Shown: piece after piece, positions 34,171-43,512 of the stretch
How the letters are laid out: each line of letters starts with the position of its first letter
Numbering within the stretch: the first letter of the stretch is position 1
Source of the DNA: an uncultured Prevotella sp.
GTDB taxonomy: Bacteria; Bacteroidota; Bacteroidia; Bacteroidales; Bacteroidaceae
Length of the DNA: 63,133 nucleotides
Assembly: GCA_946999045.1 (NCBI GenBank)
Contig: CAMQBR010000011.1
Coordinates: 1 to 63,133 of the forward strand
Direction: 5' to 3'
Made by a program: the position numbers and the translations under genes
The notes under the pieces: model-generated
The model's input: only the letters and a program-made list of their open reading frames with translations
Databases searched by the model: none
Told to the model about the DNA's origin: nothing

Positions 34171-36777
34171 TTATTTATCTTCATTCTCTCTATCTATAGT
34201 TTCCAAAGTAGCATCGTCTGTAGATTCTACATTAGATGTGTTTTCTTCTCTGATGCAATCCACAGTAGAAGCTGTAGGTAGTGATGCCTTGTTATCTTCT
34301 TCCAAAGTGGCCTCTAACTCTGTACTCAGCGTGCAACATACACTGGCTATCACATCATTCTTTTTAGTGAGGTCAATGAGTTTTACGCCTTGCGTAGCAC
34401 GTCCCATAACTCTACATCCAGCAACAGCTAAGCGTATAGTAATACCGCTCTTGTTGATAATCATAAGATCATGCTTATCGGTTACCTTCTTGATTGCTAC
34501 CAATCGACCTGTTTTGTCAGTAATACTCAAAGTCTTTACACCCTTACCTCCACGATTAGTTTTACGATAATCTTCTACAGAAGAACGTTTGCCATATCCA
34601 TTTTCACTTACTACCATTACATTTTCGTTTACAGGGTCGTTTACCACTATCATGCCAACAACAGCATCGTCTCCACCATCAAGACGCATACCACGAACAC
34701 CTGTTGCTGTACGACCCATTGTACGAATGGCATTCTCATCAAATCTTACAGCCCTACCATTGCGATTTGCTATAATCAATTCGTTTCTTCCATTGGTTAA
34801 TCTTACATCTACAACTTCATCGCCCTCAGCTATATTGATAGCAATTACGCCATTGGTACGTGGACGAGAGTATGCCTCTAAGCAAGTTTTCTTTACTGTA
34901 CCATTCTTAGTAGCAAATACTACGTAATGCGAATTGATAAACTCTTCGTTATCCAATCCACACAAACGCAAGATAGCATTGATAGAGTCATCGCTATCAA
35001 TATTCAACAAGTTTTGGATAGCACGCCCCTTCGAATCTTTTGCTCCCTCTGGAATATTATAACACTTCAACCAGTAGCAACGACCTTTCTTTGTAAAGAA
35101 TAACATAGTTTGGTGCATCGTTGCCGAATAGATAAACTCGGTAAAGTCTTGATCGCGATGTTTAGCAGCCTTAGCTCCTACTCCACCACGAGCTTGTTCA
35201 CGGAAGTCGGACAGAGGTGTACGCTTGATATAACCTAAATGACTAACTGTAATTACTACGGGGTCGTTAGGATAGAAGTCTTCAGCATTAAATTCATGCT
35301 CATCAGGAATAATCTTGGTACGGCGAACATCGCCATATTTTTCTTTTACTTCGTTTAGTTCATCTTTCATCACCTTTTTACATAATTGTGGATCTGAAAG
35401 AATATTCTCCAAATAAGCAATTAGTTTTTCCAATTCATCATATTCTGCATGCAACTGTTCCAAACGCAGACCTGTAAGTTGCGATAAGCGCATATCCACG
35501 ATGGCCTTGCTCTGCAGCGTATCTAAATCGAAGCGTTTCTCCAAATTAGTTTGTGCTTCAGCAGGAGTCTTGCTACCTCTTATAATATGTACTACCTCAT
35601 CAATATTATCGCAAGCAATGATAAGTCCTTCTAAAATATGAGCTCTCTCTTGAGCCTTCTTCAAGTCAAACTTGGTTCGGCGAATGGTAACATCGTGTCT
35701 GTGCTCTACGAAGTACTTTACACACTCCTTCAAACTCAACAAGCGAGGACGACCATTTACCAAGGCAATATTATTAACAGAGAACGAACTCTGTAATGCT
35801 GTCATCTTAAACAGTTTGTTCAAAATAACATTAGCATTGGCATCACGTTTTACATCAATAACAATGCGCATACCTTGGCGTCCAGATTCGTCATTTGCAT
35901 TAGCAATACCATCTATCTTACCTTCTTTTACCAAGGCTGCAATATATTCTATAAGCTGTTGCTTGTTAACACCATAAGGTATTTCGGTAATAACAATCTT
36001 ATCGTGAGTATCACCACTTTCTATCTCTGCTTTTGCACGAATAACGATACGCCCTCTACCTGTTCGGTAAGCATCTTTTACACCTTGTAATCCATAGATG
36101 TAAGCTCCTGTAGGGAAATCTGGAGCTTGTATATATTGCATCAGTTCATCTAAGTCTAGATCAGGATTATCAATATAAGCACAACAGCCGTCAATTACCT
36201 CGCACAAATTATGAGTTGGCATATTGGTAGCCATACCCACAGCAATACCATTACCACCGTTTACCAATAAGTTAGGTATCTTTGTTGGCATCACAGTTGG
36301 CTCTAACAAGGTATCATCGAAGTTGTTTACCATGTCAACGGTATCTTTCTCCAAATCGTCCATAATGTGTTCGCCCATTTTAGACAATCTACACTCTGTA
36401 TAACGCATAGCAGCTGCCGAGTCGCCATCAACACTACCAAAGTTACCCTGGCCGTCAACAAGCGTATAACGCATATTCCAGTCTTGAGCAAGACGAACCA
36501 AAGCTCCATATACCGAACTGTCTCCGTGTGGGTGATACTTACCAAGTACCTCACCTACAACGCGAGCACATTTTTTATAAGGCTTATCACTCGTGTTGCC
36601 AATACCCAACATACCATAGAGTATACGACGATGTACGGGCTTGAAACCATCACGCACATCGGGAAGCGCACGAGCCACAATCACTGACATTGAGTAATCA
36701 ATGTATGATGACTTCATCTCCTCTTCGATGTTAATCTTAATAATTCTGTCTTGATCAACTGTTTGATTTTCGTCCAT
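34171..36777 (-). CDS. gyrA: DNA gyrase subunit A
   Basis: About 868 residues from MDENQTVDQDRI; ATGs at 36792 and 36816 are alternative starts. Makes and rejoins double-strand breaks during negative supercoiling, with GyrB. The catalytic Tyr is in AAMRYTECRLSKMGEHIM; the quinolone-resistance region reads HPHGDSSVYGALVRLAQDWNMR, with Ser at the position usually mutated in resistance, suggesting a susceptible allele. The C-terminal DNA-wrapping pinwheel is present, with QARGGVG at the GyrA-box position. A ~60-residue acidic tail ends the protein. Heads a unit with the TPR gene; a palindromic element lies ~60 nt upstream. Confidence 0.97.
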   Translation of the reverse strand: MDENQTVDQDRIIKINIEEEMKSSYIDYSMSVIVARALPDVRDGFKPVHRRILYGMLGIGNTSDKPYKKCARVVGEVLGKYHPHGDSSVYGALVRLAQDWNMRYTLVDGQGNFGSVDGDSAAAMRYTECRLSKMGEHIMDDLEKDTVDMVNNFDDTLLEPTVMPTKIPNLLVNGGNGIAVGMATNMPTHNLCEVIDGCCAYIDNPDLDLDELMQYIQAPDFPTGAYIYGLQGVKDAYRTGRGRIVIRAKAEIESGDTHDKIVITEIPYGVNKQQLIEYIAALVKEGKIDGIANANDESGRQGMRIVIDVKRDANANVILNKLFKMTALQSSFSVNNIALVNGRPRLLSLKECVKYFVEHRHDVTIRRTKFDLKKAQERAHILEGLIIACDNIDEVVHIIRGSKTPAEAQTNLEKRFDLDTLQSKAIVDMRLSQLTGLRLEQLHAEYDELEKLIAYLENILSDPQLCKKVMKDELNEVKEKYGDVRRTKIIPDEHEFNAEDFYPNDPVVITVSHLGYIKRTPLSDFREQARGGVGAKAAKHRDQDFTEFIYSATMHQTMLFFTKKGRCYWLKCYNIPEGAKDSKGRAIQNLLNIDSDDSINAILRLCGLDNEEFINSHYVVFATKNGTVKKTCLEAYSRPRTNGVIAINIAEGDEVVDVRLTNGRNELIIANRNGRAVRFDENAIRTMGRTATGVRGMRLDGGDDAVVGMIVVNDPVNENVMVVSENGYGKRSSVEDYRKTNRGGKGVKTLSITDKTGRLVAIKKVTDKHDLMIINKSGITIRLAVAGCRVMGRATQGVKLIDLTKKNDVIASVCCTLSTELEATLEEDNKASLPTASTVDCIREENTSNVESTDDATLETIDRENEDK

Positions 36778-36840
36778 TTTTTTATCTTTCATTTTGTCAG
36801 AAGATAGATATAACAAAACGCACTATGATAGATATTTATA

Positions 36841-37033
36841 TGGGCGATTCTATAAATTACCACCGTAAAGTTTTTTATGCCAGTCTTTTTACGTTTTGTC
36901 ATCTTGTGGACTATTTTTGGTTCAATTTGCTTGTTCTTTCAGTAATATAGCTCGCTATACTCCTTCACTCACAAACAAAATTACCTCAAAAATAATCTCA
37001 CAATTTGTCAAAGCTAAGTGATAGAACCGCCCA
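36841..37033. repeat. Palindromic miniature element, copy 3
   Basis: 193 bp, TGGGCGATTCTATAAATTA... to ...GATAGAACCGCCCA, TA on both flanks (36839-40, 37034-5). Opposite orientation to copies 1, 5 and 9. Lies in the gyrA upstream region. Confidence 0.8.
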
Positions 37034-37257
37034 TATATAACAATGGTGTGTATTCTGTAAAATTTATCTTCCTTCTTTTAACGCAAAATTGCTCTCAATA
37101 CCATTTATTTTCGTTTTAAGACATTTTGCACATAAATTTCATTGTGCTAAGTTAGCATTTTTTTTTGAAAAAGTAGGTTATATAACTAAAAAAAAGTCTT
37201 TTTTTAGTATTTTACAAGGATAACTTAAGCGTGTATGAATATAAAAAAACTTTTTTT

Positions 37258-37588
37258 AGGCTGGTTCTATAAATTCGCTTTATTACATTTTGTACCAAAA
37301 AGAAGCCTAAATATATAATAAGGGCGGTTCTATAAATTACCACCGTAAAGTTTTTATGCCAGTCTTTTTACGTTTTGTCATCTTGTGGGCTTTTTGGGGT
37401 TCAACTTGCTTGTTCGTTCAGTAGTATAGCTCGCTATACTCCTTCACTCATAAACAAATTGACCTCAAAAATAGTCTCACAATCTGTCAAAGCCAATTAA
37501 TAGAACCGCCCATAAAACGTATTTCATAAAAATTACTCACTATATAAAAATTACTCACTATATAGGTGGTAATTTATAGAACCAGCCT
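37258..37588. repeat. Second palindromic element type, split by a nested copy
   Basis: The outer ends AGGCTGGTTCTATAAATT (37258-37275) and AATTTATAGAACCAGCCT (37571-37588) are exact inverted copies. The 193-bp type element at 37321-37512 is inserted between them; without it the outer element is about 139 bp. The interior repeats ATTACTCACTATATA twice. Related loose ends occur near 39940 and 41796. Confidence 0.65.
37321..37512. repeat. Palindromic miniature element, copy 4 (nested)
   Basis: 192 bp, AGGGCGGTTCTATAAATTA... to ...TTAATAGAACCGCCCA, with TA on each side (37319-20, 37513-4). Inserted inside the AGGCTGG-type element. Nearly identical to copies 3 and 7. Confidence 0.8.
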
Positions 37589-37657
37589 GTATAATAGATA
37601 TTTACTCTGAAAGCTGTACCTGTTAGATAAAACACATATCAAGCATACCCCCAATAA

Positions 37658-37700
37658 AAAAAGAGGAACGGCCTTCAATAAAAAAGTCGTTCCTCTTTTT
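37658..37700 (-). terminator. groESL terminator
   Basis: AAAAAGAGGAACG (37658-37670) / CGTTCCTCTTTTT (37688-37700), 28 nt beyond the groEL stop on the minus strand, with flanking A and T runs. Confidence 0.85.
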
Positions 37701-37727
37701 TTGTATCAATATATTAACCAAATGTAA

Positions 37728-39356
37728 TTACATCATTCCACCCATACCACCTGGAGCAGCTGGCATAGCAGGCTTCTCTTGTGGCTTGTCAACGATCAAA
37801 CACTCGGTTGTAAGGAACATTCCAGCTATTGAAGCGGCATTCTCCAAAGCTACACGAGCAACCTTAGCAGGATCTACAATACCAGCCTTACGCAAGTCTT
37901 CATACTCGCCTGTACGAGCATTGTATCCAAAATCGCCTTTACCTTCGCGAACCTTATCAACAACTACTGCACCTTCACCGCCTGCATTGGTTACAATCTG
38001 GCGAAGAGGCTCTTCAATAGCACGCTCTACAATGTTAATACCTGTTTGCTCATCGGCATTATCGCCCTTCAAGCCTTTCAAAGCATCAAGTGCACGAATG
38101 TAAGTAGTACCACCACCTACAACAATACCTTCTTCAATAGCGGCACGAGTAGCGCAAAGAGCATCGTCTACACGATCTTTCTTCTCTTTCATTTCAACCT
38201 CGCTGTTAGCACCTACGTACAATACAGCTACGCCACCAGAGAGCTTAGCCAAACGTTCTTGCAATTTTTCTTTATCGTATTGACTGGTCGTATTTTCAAT
38301 CTCATTCTTAATTTGAGTAATACGCTCTTGTATGTTCTCGCTCTTACCAGCACCATTAACAATAGTAGTATTATCTTTTGTAACCGTAACTTTATCGGCA
38401 GAACCTAACATTTCAAGTGTAGCTTGCTCAAGTTTCAAGCCTTTTTCCTCGCTGATAACAACTCCGCCTGTCAAGATAGCAATATCTTCAAGCATAGCTT
38501 TACGACGATCGCCAAAGCCTGGTGCCTTAACAGCGCAAATCTTTAACGCAGCACGCAAACGGTTTACTACTAAGGTAGTTAAAGCTTCTGAGTCCACATC
38601 TTCTGCAATAACTAACAATGGACGACCACTCTCTGCTGCTGGCTGTAAGATTGGCAAGAAATCTTTGATATTAGAAATTTTCTTATCATAAATTAAGATA
38701 TATGGATTTTCTAATACGCACTCCATCTTGTCGGTATCTGTAACGAAATAGCTTGACAGATAACCACGATCAAACTGCATACCTTCTACCACACCTATAT
38801 TGGTATCGCGGCTCTTGCTCTCTTCTATAGTTATAACTCCATTCTTGCTTACCTTGCGCATAGCATCAGCCAAAAGCTTACCAATCTCAGGATCGTTGTT
38901 AGCAGATACAGTAGCTACTTGCTCTATCTTGTCGTAATTGTCATCTACCTTTACAGCGCTTGATTTGATATGATCTACTACTACATTAACAGCCTTATCA
39001 ATACCACGTTTCAAATCCATAGGATTAGCACCTGAGGTAACATTCTTCAAACCTTCTGACACAATGGCTTGTGTCAAAATGGTAGCGGTTGTTGTACCAT
39101 CGCCAGCATCATCGCCTGTCTTAGAAGCTACGCTCTTTACAAGTTGAGCACCTGTATTTTCAAAAGCGTCCTCCAGTTCTACTTCCTTAGCTACGGTTAC
39201 ACCGTCTTTTGTTATCTGTGGAGCACCAAACTTCTTCTCTATAACTACGTTGCGACCTTTAGGACCTAACGTTATTTTTACAGCGTTAGCTAACTGGTCA
39301 ACACCTTTCTTCAGCAAATCTCTTGCTTCTACGTCAAATTTAATATCTTTTGCCAT
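37728..39356 (-). CDS. groEL: Chaperonin GroEL (60 kDa)
   Basis: 542 residues. ATP-driven folding chamber with GroES. ATPase motif GDGTTTATIL (~86-95), the LGPKGRNVVIEKKFG N-terminal segment, and the Gly/Met-rich tail ending GGMGGMM are all present. Second gene of groES-groEL, 67 nt after groES, with a strong terminator behind it. Confidence 0.98.
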   Translation of the reverse strand: MAKDIKFDVEARDLLKKGVDQLANAVKITLGPKGRNVVIEKKFGAPQITKDGVTVAKEVELEDAFENTGAQLVKSVASKTGDDAGDGTTTATILTQAIVSEGLKNVTSGANPMDLKRGIDKAVNVVVDHIKSSAVKVDDNYDKIEQVATVSANNDPEIGKLLADAMRKVSKNGVITIEESKSRDTNIGVVEGMQFDRGYLSSYFVTDTDKMECVLENPYILIYDKKISNIKDFLPILQPAAESGRPLLVIAEDVDSEALTTLVVNRLRAALKICAVKAPGFGDRRKAMLEDIAILTGGVVISEEKGLKLEQATLEMLGSADKVTVTKDNTTIVNGAGKSENIQERITQIKNEIENTTSQYDKEKLQERLAKLSGGVAVLYVGANSEVEMKEKKDRVDDALCATRAAIEEGIVVGGGTTYIRALDALKGLKGDNADEQTGINIVERAIEEPLRQIVTNAGGEGAVVVDKVREGKGDFGYNARTGEYEDLRKAGIVDPAKVARVALENAASIAGMFLTTECLIVDKPQEKPAMPAAPGGMGGMM

Positions 39357-39423
39357 AATTGTATTTTTTATCTAACTTATAATGAATAATATGAGTATTA
39401 AATATGTGTGCCAAGCGATAGTA

Positions 39424-39693
39424 TTACTTCATTACTGCCAAAACATCACTTTGGCGCATCATCAAATACTTTTCGCCTTCGTATTCGAGTTCGGTTCCAG
39501 CATATTTGCCATAAAGAACCTCATCACCTTCTTTCAATACCATTTGTTCATCTTTCGTACCATTACCAACGGCTATTATTTTACCACGCAATGGTTTTTC
39601 TTTTGCTGTATCTGGGATAATAATTCCACCTACTTTTTCTTCTGCAGGTGCAGGAAGCACCAAAACTCTGTCTGCTAATGGTTTAATGTTCAT
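39424..39693 (-). CDS. groES: Co-chaperonin GroES (10 kDa)
   Basis: 89 residues from MNIKPLADRVLV; an ATG two codons upstream is possible. Caps the GroEL ring. Core motif GGIIIPDTAKEKP (the mobile loop, ~22-34) and GDEVLYGKYAGTEL are diagnostic. First gene of the groESL operon. No CIRCE element is seen upstream; an ATGTCATAT inverted repeat is (39821-39851). Confidence 0.97.
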   Translation of the reverse strand: MNIKPLADRVLVLPAPAEEKVGGIIIPDTAKEKPLRGKIIAVGNGTKDEQMVLKEGDEVLYGKYAGTELEYEGEKYLMMRQSDVLAVMK

Positions 39694-39803
39694 AATCATT
39701 ATGTTTTAAGTTATTCTATATTTATTACTTCTAATTCAAGTGTTGCCGATTGTTTTACCAATCCATGCCACACATTCATTCTATAAGTAACGTAACGAAA
39801 AGC

Positions 39804-39851
39804 GTGCCAAACTTAGAGGTATGTCATATTTGTCAGACTTTTATATGACAT
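39804..39851 (-). promoter_or_regulatory. Putative groESL control region
   Basis: A perfect inverted repeat ATGTCATAT (39821-39829) / ATATGACAT (39843-39851) with a 13-nt spacer. On the minus strand it is followed by TTTGGCACGCTTTTCG (TGGCAC at 39809-39804), reminiscent of the -24 half of a sigma-54 promoter but lacking a good -12 TTGC. The repeat probably binds a regulator; which one is unknown. The remaining gap to 40701 shows no intact gene. Confidence 0.4.
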
Positions 39852-40701
39852 TATTGGCAGCTTTCTTATTTTTATTATTGCTGTAAAGACGTATTTTATC
39901 TAAAGGAGATACTTACAAGTACCACCTTATATACATATTAGATTTATAGAACTGGTTAGTTCAATAAAAATTGGATAAGAAACTAACAGGGGGCACTTTT
40001 AAACCACACCTGTTCTTTATGAAAAATTTTTACTTACCTGCCCATAATTCAATTATTTGCAAACGTAGTATTATATGCTCACAAATATGAAAATTATAGG
40101 TTCTTCTGTACATTATTCATTATTAATAAGTTACGTTTAAAGGCATAAAAAAATACATTTGTTATAACATAGAGGTTACTATACAAAAGCACGCAAATAG
40201 TAATATTATCTCATTAAATAAGTACACTAAAACCATTGAGTTAGTACCACTAAATGGGGAAAATGGTCATATAAACTCAATGAGATTGCTGTTTAGAAAT
40301 AAGAAAACGGTAAAATAAAAGTCTATAACCAGTTTATATTTTTCTAAAATGAAAGTAAAGATTTTAGAAAAATGTTTACACAATATCGCTAAAATCAGGA
40401 GTTAAAAAAATTTGGGTTCGCAGTCATTTCTTATTGTTTTGAAAGCTCATTAGATGTTATCCGTAATAGGAATGTGGGTGTATCTAAATATGAAGATACC
40501 AAAAATAACACCAAAATATTGAAAAAAAAAATACACTACAAACTTTATCCGATATGAACTACGATAGAAGTCTTATCTGGAGAACAACCCTTTGTATAGT
40601 CGTGAAAGGTCGCTACCACTTCAAAACATAGGTATTAGAGGGTTGCTCTTCGTACAAAAGTTTCTGCCACTATCCATAGCGAGTGAGCAAAAAAACTTAT
40701 A

Positions 40702-40894
40702 AGGGTGGTCCTATAAATTAGCTTTGACAGATTGTGATACTATTTTTGAGGTCAATTTGTTTATGAGTAAAGGGGTATAGCGAGCTATACTATTGAACGA
40801 ACAAGCAAATTGACCCCCCAAAAGCCCACAAGATGACAAAACGTAAAAAGACTGACATAAAAAACTTTACAGTGGTAATTTATAGAACCACCCT
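40702..40894. repeat. Palindromic miniature element, copy 5
   Basis: 193 bp, AGGGTGGTCCTATAAATTA... to ...TAATTTATAGAACCACCCT, with TA flanks (40700-1, 40895-6). Same orientation as the copy at 41482, with one small gene between them. Confidence 0.8.
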
Positions 40895-40928
40895 TAATAC
40901 TACTAACAGTATCAAACTAAAAAAAGTA

Positions 40929-41402
40929 TTAAAAAGGACCGTATGTTAACTCTGTGTCCCAACGTCCTTGTCTTTGTGCTATAGAGATTGTAAATAAAAA
41001 CCCAATACCTTTAGGAGAAACACCTCCCATATAAAAATAAGCTCCATCGTCATAATCCTCTGAAAGTTCATATTTTTTTGACCATTCTTTAGCCACACAT
41101 TTCATATTTTTTACAGCTTCATACTTATTTTTTGCGTTGATAAAGAAACGAACTTCATTGAGAATTGAGTTTTTAAATTTAAAAAGAATTTTGTTAAACC
41201 TCAGTGAATGATATTTAACATTATGATACTCAACACAATTATCTCTTACCATAGTAGGTGTTCCAAACTCGTTCTTAATTAATGATAATGCTATGCTGTA
41301 TTTTGTTCCTATGCTAACATTACCAATCTTAGCTTCATTTTGAGCATTGATATGAAGAGAAAAAATGAGACTAAAAATAAATACTAATATTTTTGAAAAC
41401 AT
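40929..41402 (-). CDS. Small exported protein of unknown function
   Basis: 157 residues with a signal peptide (MFSKILVFIFSLIFSLHINA). The mature part is charged and mixed alpha/beta (SIGTKYSIALSLIKNEFGTP, RFFINAKNKYEAVKNMKCVAKEW) and ends in a YMGGVSPKGIGFLFTISIAQRQG segment. I do not recognise a family. It lies alone between two palindromic elements in the same orientation (40702-40894, 41482-41743), so it may be accessory DNA. Confidence 0.65.
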   Translation of the reverse strand: MFSKILVFIFSLIFSLHINAQNEAKIGNVSIGTKYSIALSLIKNEFGTPTMVRDNCVEYHNVKYHSLRFNKILFKFKNSILNEVRFFINAKNKYEAVKNMKCVAKEWSKKYELSEDYDDGAYFYMGGVSPKGIGFLFTISIAQRQGRWDTELTYGPF

Positions 41403-41481
41403 AATTATATAATATTTTAATAAAACAATACTGAGATAACTCCTTAATTTGTAATTTAATAATAGCGTATAGAAGAGTTTT

Positions 41482-41743
41482 AGGGTGGTTCTATAAATTA
41501 GCTTTGACAGATTGTGATACTATTTTTGAGGTCAATTTGTTTATAAGTGAAGGAGTATAGTGTGAGCTATACTACTAAACGAACAAGCGAATTGAACCAA
41601 AAACGGAGCAAGCCGAATACAATCAAACTTGTTTGAATTGTTGAGGCGCAGCCTGTTTTATATAAAAAGAGAGTCTACAAGATGACAAAACGTAAAAACA
41701 CTGACATAAAAAACTTTACAGTGGTAATTTATAGAACCGCCCT
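41482..41743. repeat. Palindromic miniature element, copy 6 (long type)
   Basis: 262 bp, AGGGTGGTTCTATAAATTA... to ...TAATTTATAGAACCGCCCT; flanks TT on each side. Carries an extra ~70-bp module (GAGCAAGCCGAATACAATC..., ...TTGAGGCGCAGCCTGTTT) absent from the 193-bp copies but shared, inverted, with the copy at 16091-16362. Confidence 0.75.
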
Positions 41744-41817
41744 TTATATATAGAGAGAGAGGATGCATCACAAATAGTATGCTGTTTTGCTTTAATGGCT
41801 GGTTCTATAAAGCCTTT

Positions 41818-42366
41818 TTATCTATCAAACAAAGTTTCTTGTCTTATATCTTTAATACTTTTTATATACCTTCCATTTATAAAATAATGAAATGATGCGT
41901 AATTAATATCTTTAGCTACATATCCTATCAAATCATAATAAAATTTATCCGTATATTTCCAACGCCATTTAGAATAAGGCTTGGTATTTATCATTAATAG
42001 AGGGAAGCCATGATTAATCATTTTGAAAATATCATCATAGATATTTGCTATAACAAGAACTTTTATATCTTGTTTTTTACATAAGGACACTAACATTTTA
42101 GGAGAGCAACAATACTGTGATTTACAATATGGAGTATAGTCATATATAAGCACTTTCTTATGTGATAATATATAATCCTTTACTTGTTTTACAGTAATCG
42201 TATATATATTTGTATTATCTGTAATATCTTCTATATTTCCTTTATAATCAATCACCTTAGTTTTTTGTAGCTTTGATAAATGTGAATAACCCGAAGTTAG
42301 TCCAGAAATCTGACAAGAAATCAGGACTAAACTTATTAAGGATATAAATATAATATTTCTTTTCAT
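41818..42366 (-). CDS. Small lipoprotein of unknown function
   Basis: 182 residues. Lipoprotein signal MKRNIIFISLISLVLISC (Cys18). The mature part has KVLIYDYTPYCKSQYCCSP (~94-112), a Cys-rich segment placed as the active-site loop of thioredoxin-like proteins after a beta strand, but the spacing is unusual (CKSQYCC), so a redox role is only a guess. An AGGCTGG-type element end (GGCTGGTTCTATAAA, ~41797-41811) abuts the stop codon, so the 3' end may have been altered by it. Confidence 0.6.
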   Translation of the reverse strand: MKRNIIFISLISLVLISCQISGLTSGYSHLSKLQKTKVIDYKGNIEDITDNTNIYTITVKQVKDYILSHKKVLIYDYTPYCKSQYCCSPKMLVSLCKKQDIKVLVIANIYDDIFKMINHGFPLLMINTKPYSKWRWKYTDKFYYDLIGYVAKDINYASFHYFINGRYIKSIKDIRQETLFDR

Positions 42367-42639
42367 GACTTTTTATTTCAAAGATAAACTGCTAAAATCA
42401 ACATTAAGCTATAGAAAGCGCACAGCTACAGAATCAACCTGCAAGCACAAAATTACAAAAAAAATGCTGTACTATCGGTAAAATTTTTAGATATTTTTTC
42501 ATAATAACTTATTTTAGTTAATATTTGCTTGTAAATATAGTTAATATTTATGTTGATTCCAATTTTTTATCTCCTTTTTTTCTTACATTGCGTTAAGATA
42601 TCAACAAATAATGGTGGAAATCTTGGGAAATTAGAGTTT

Positions 42640-42724
42640 TTATGTACTCTTTGTAGCAAAGAGCAAACCTCTAAGCAAAACAAGGCAAAGCATGGCAAAC
42701 GGAACGGTTGCCAAATCGTTACCC
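42640..42724 (-). repeat. Dispersed GGTAACGATTTGG repeat, copy B
   Basis: On the minus strand GGTAACGATTTGGCAACC is followed by CATGCTTTGCCTTG..., resembling 25651-25740. The reading frame crossing it (42550-42894, plus) is probably not a gene. The gap 42367-43210 holds this repeat, palindromic copy 7 and the tRNA terminator. Confidence 0.4.
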
Positions 42725-42938
42725 TAAAATCAACCAATCACACGGAACTCTCTTGTATAAAGGGTTGTCGCTTTCCTATCCAAAGTTACAAAAAGTATTT
42801 GAAGAATTTGCTTTTTGGTGTAAAAGTGCTTAATTTTTCTCGTGGTTTTTCGTTCAAATTCTTTTGTATCTACATAATTCTCTTGTTCGTATAATGTCCA
42901 AATAAATCTTTTTCGGTATATATTGCTTGATTAGCTTA

Positions 42939-43132
42939 TGGGCGGTTCTATAAATTACCACCGTAAAGTTTTTATGTCAGTCTTTTTACGTTTTATCTTC
43001 TTGTGGGCTCTCTTTTTGGTTCAATTTGCTTGTTCGTTCAGTAGTATAGCTCGCTATACTACTTCACTCATAAACAAATTGACCTCAAAAATAGTATCAC
43101 AATCTGTCAAAGCTAATTTATAGAACCGCCCA
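42939..43132. repeat. Palindromic miniature element, copy 7
   Basis: 194 bp, TGGGCGGTTCTATAAATTA... to ...TAATTTATAGAACCGCCCA, flanked by TA (42937-8, 43133-4). Nearly identical to copies 3 and 4 and in the same orientation. Confidence 0.85.
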
Positions 43133-43176
43133 TATAGGTAAAACACTTATACAGAGAATATACAAACACACAAAAA

Positions 43177-43208
43177 AAAGCCTATAAACAAACTGCTTAT
43201 AGGCTTTT
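43177..43208 (-). terminator. Terminator of the tRNA-Ser/tRNA-Glu transcript
   Basis: AAAAGCCTATAA (43177-43188) / TTATAGGCTTTT (43197-43208), immediately after the 3' end of tRNA-Glu on the minus strand. Confidence 0.8.
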
Positions 43209-43210
43209 AG

Positions 43211-43282
43211 TAGTCGGTACGAGAATCGAACTCGTATGCCAAGATTGAGAATCTTGTATCCTAACCATTAGATGAACCGACC
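43211..43282 (-). tRNA. tRNA-Glu, anticodon CTC
   Basis: 72-nt cloverleaf on the minus strand: acceptor GGTCGGT/ACCGACT (first pair G-U), anticodon stem CAAGA/TCTTG with loop TTCTCAA (anticodon CTC, reads GAG), T arm ACGAG-TTCGATT-CTCGT. No encoded CCA. Downstream partner of tRNA-Ser. Confidence 0.9.
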
Positions 43283-43304
43283 ATAGTTAGTTATGAAAAA
43301 AAAG

Positions 43305-43391
43305 CGGAAGCGGGGGGATTCGAACCCCCGGTACGGAAACCCGCACGTCAGTTTAGCAAACTGGTGGTTTCAGCCACTCACCCACACTTCC
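43305..43391 (-). tRNA. tRNA-Ser, anticodon GCT
   Basis: 87-nt class II tRNA on the minus strand: acceptor GGAAGTG/CGCTTCC, anticodon loop TTGCTAA (anticodon GCT, reads AGC/AGU), a long variable arm (ACGTGCGGGTTTCCGT), T arm CGGGGG-TTCGAAT-CCCCCG. Discriminator G as expected for Ser. No encoded CCA. Lies 22 nt upstream of tRNA-Glu. Confidence 0.92.
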
Positions 43392-43512
43392 ATTGCCTTA
43401 TTCAATAAATGTAGCATTGTGTCTCAAATGCGGTTGCAAAGGTAAGATTTTATTTCTTAAACAGAGACATCTTGTTGAAAAATATGATTTAAATTAATGT
43501 TTATTAACAAGC

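Noticed and set aside
39790..39810. Sigma-54 promoter for groESL
   Set aside because: Only the TGGCAC half is present; the -12 element is TCGTT rather than TTGC, so it is mentioned as a possibility only.
40300..40690. Possible degraded gene between groES and palindromic copy 5
   Set aside because: All frames are broken by stops and no stretch is convincingly similar to a known family; treated as noncoding.
42094..42114. Thioredoxin-type CxxC in the 41818 lipoprotein
   Set aside because: The cysteines read CKSQYCC, not CxxC in a WCxxC context, so a redox function is not claimed.
42550..42894. Plus-strand 114-codon reading frame between the 41818 lipoprotein and the palindromic element
   Set aside because: It crosses a dispersed repeat, has no recognisable domain or promoter, and its hydrophobic ends look like AT-rich noncoding sequence.
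42938..43123. 61-codon reading frame starting with MGGSINYHRK
   Set aside because: It lies entirely within palindromic element copy 7; the other copies do not keep it open.
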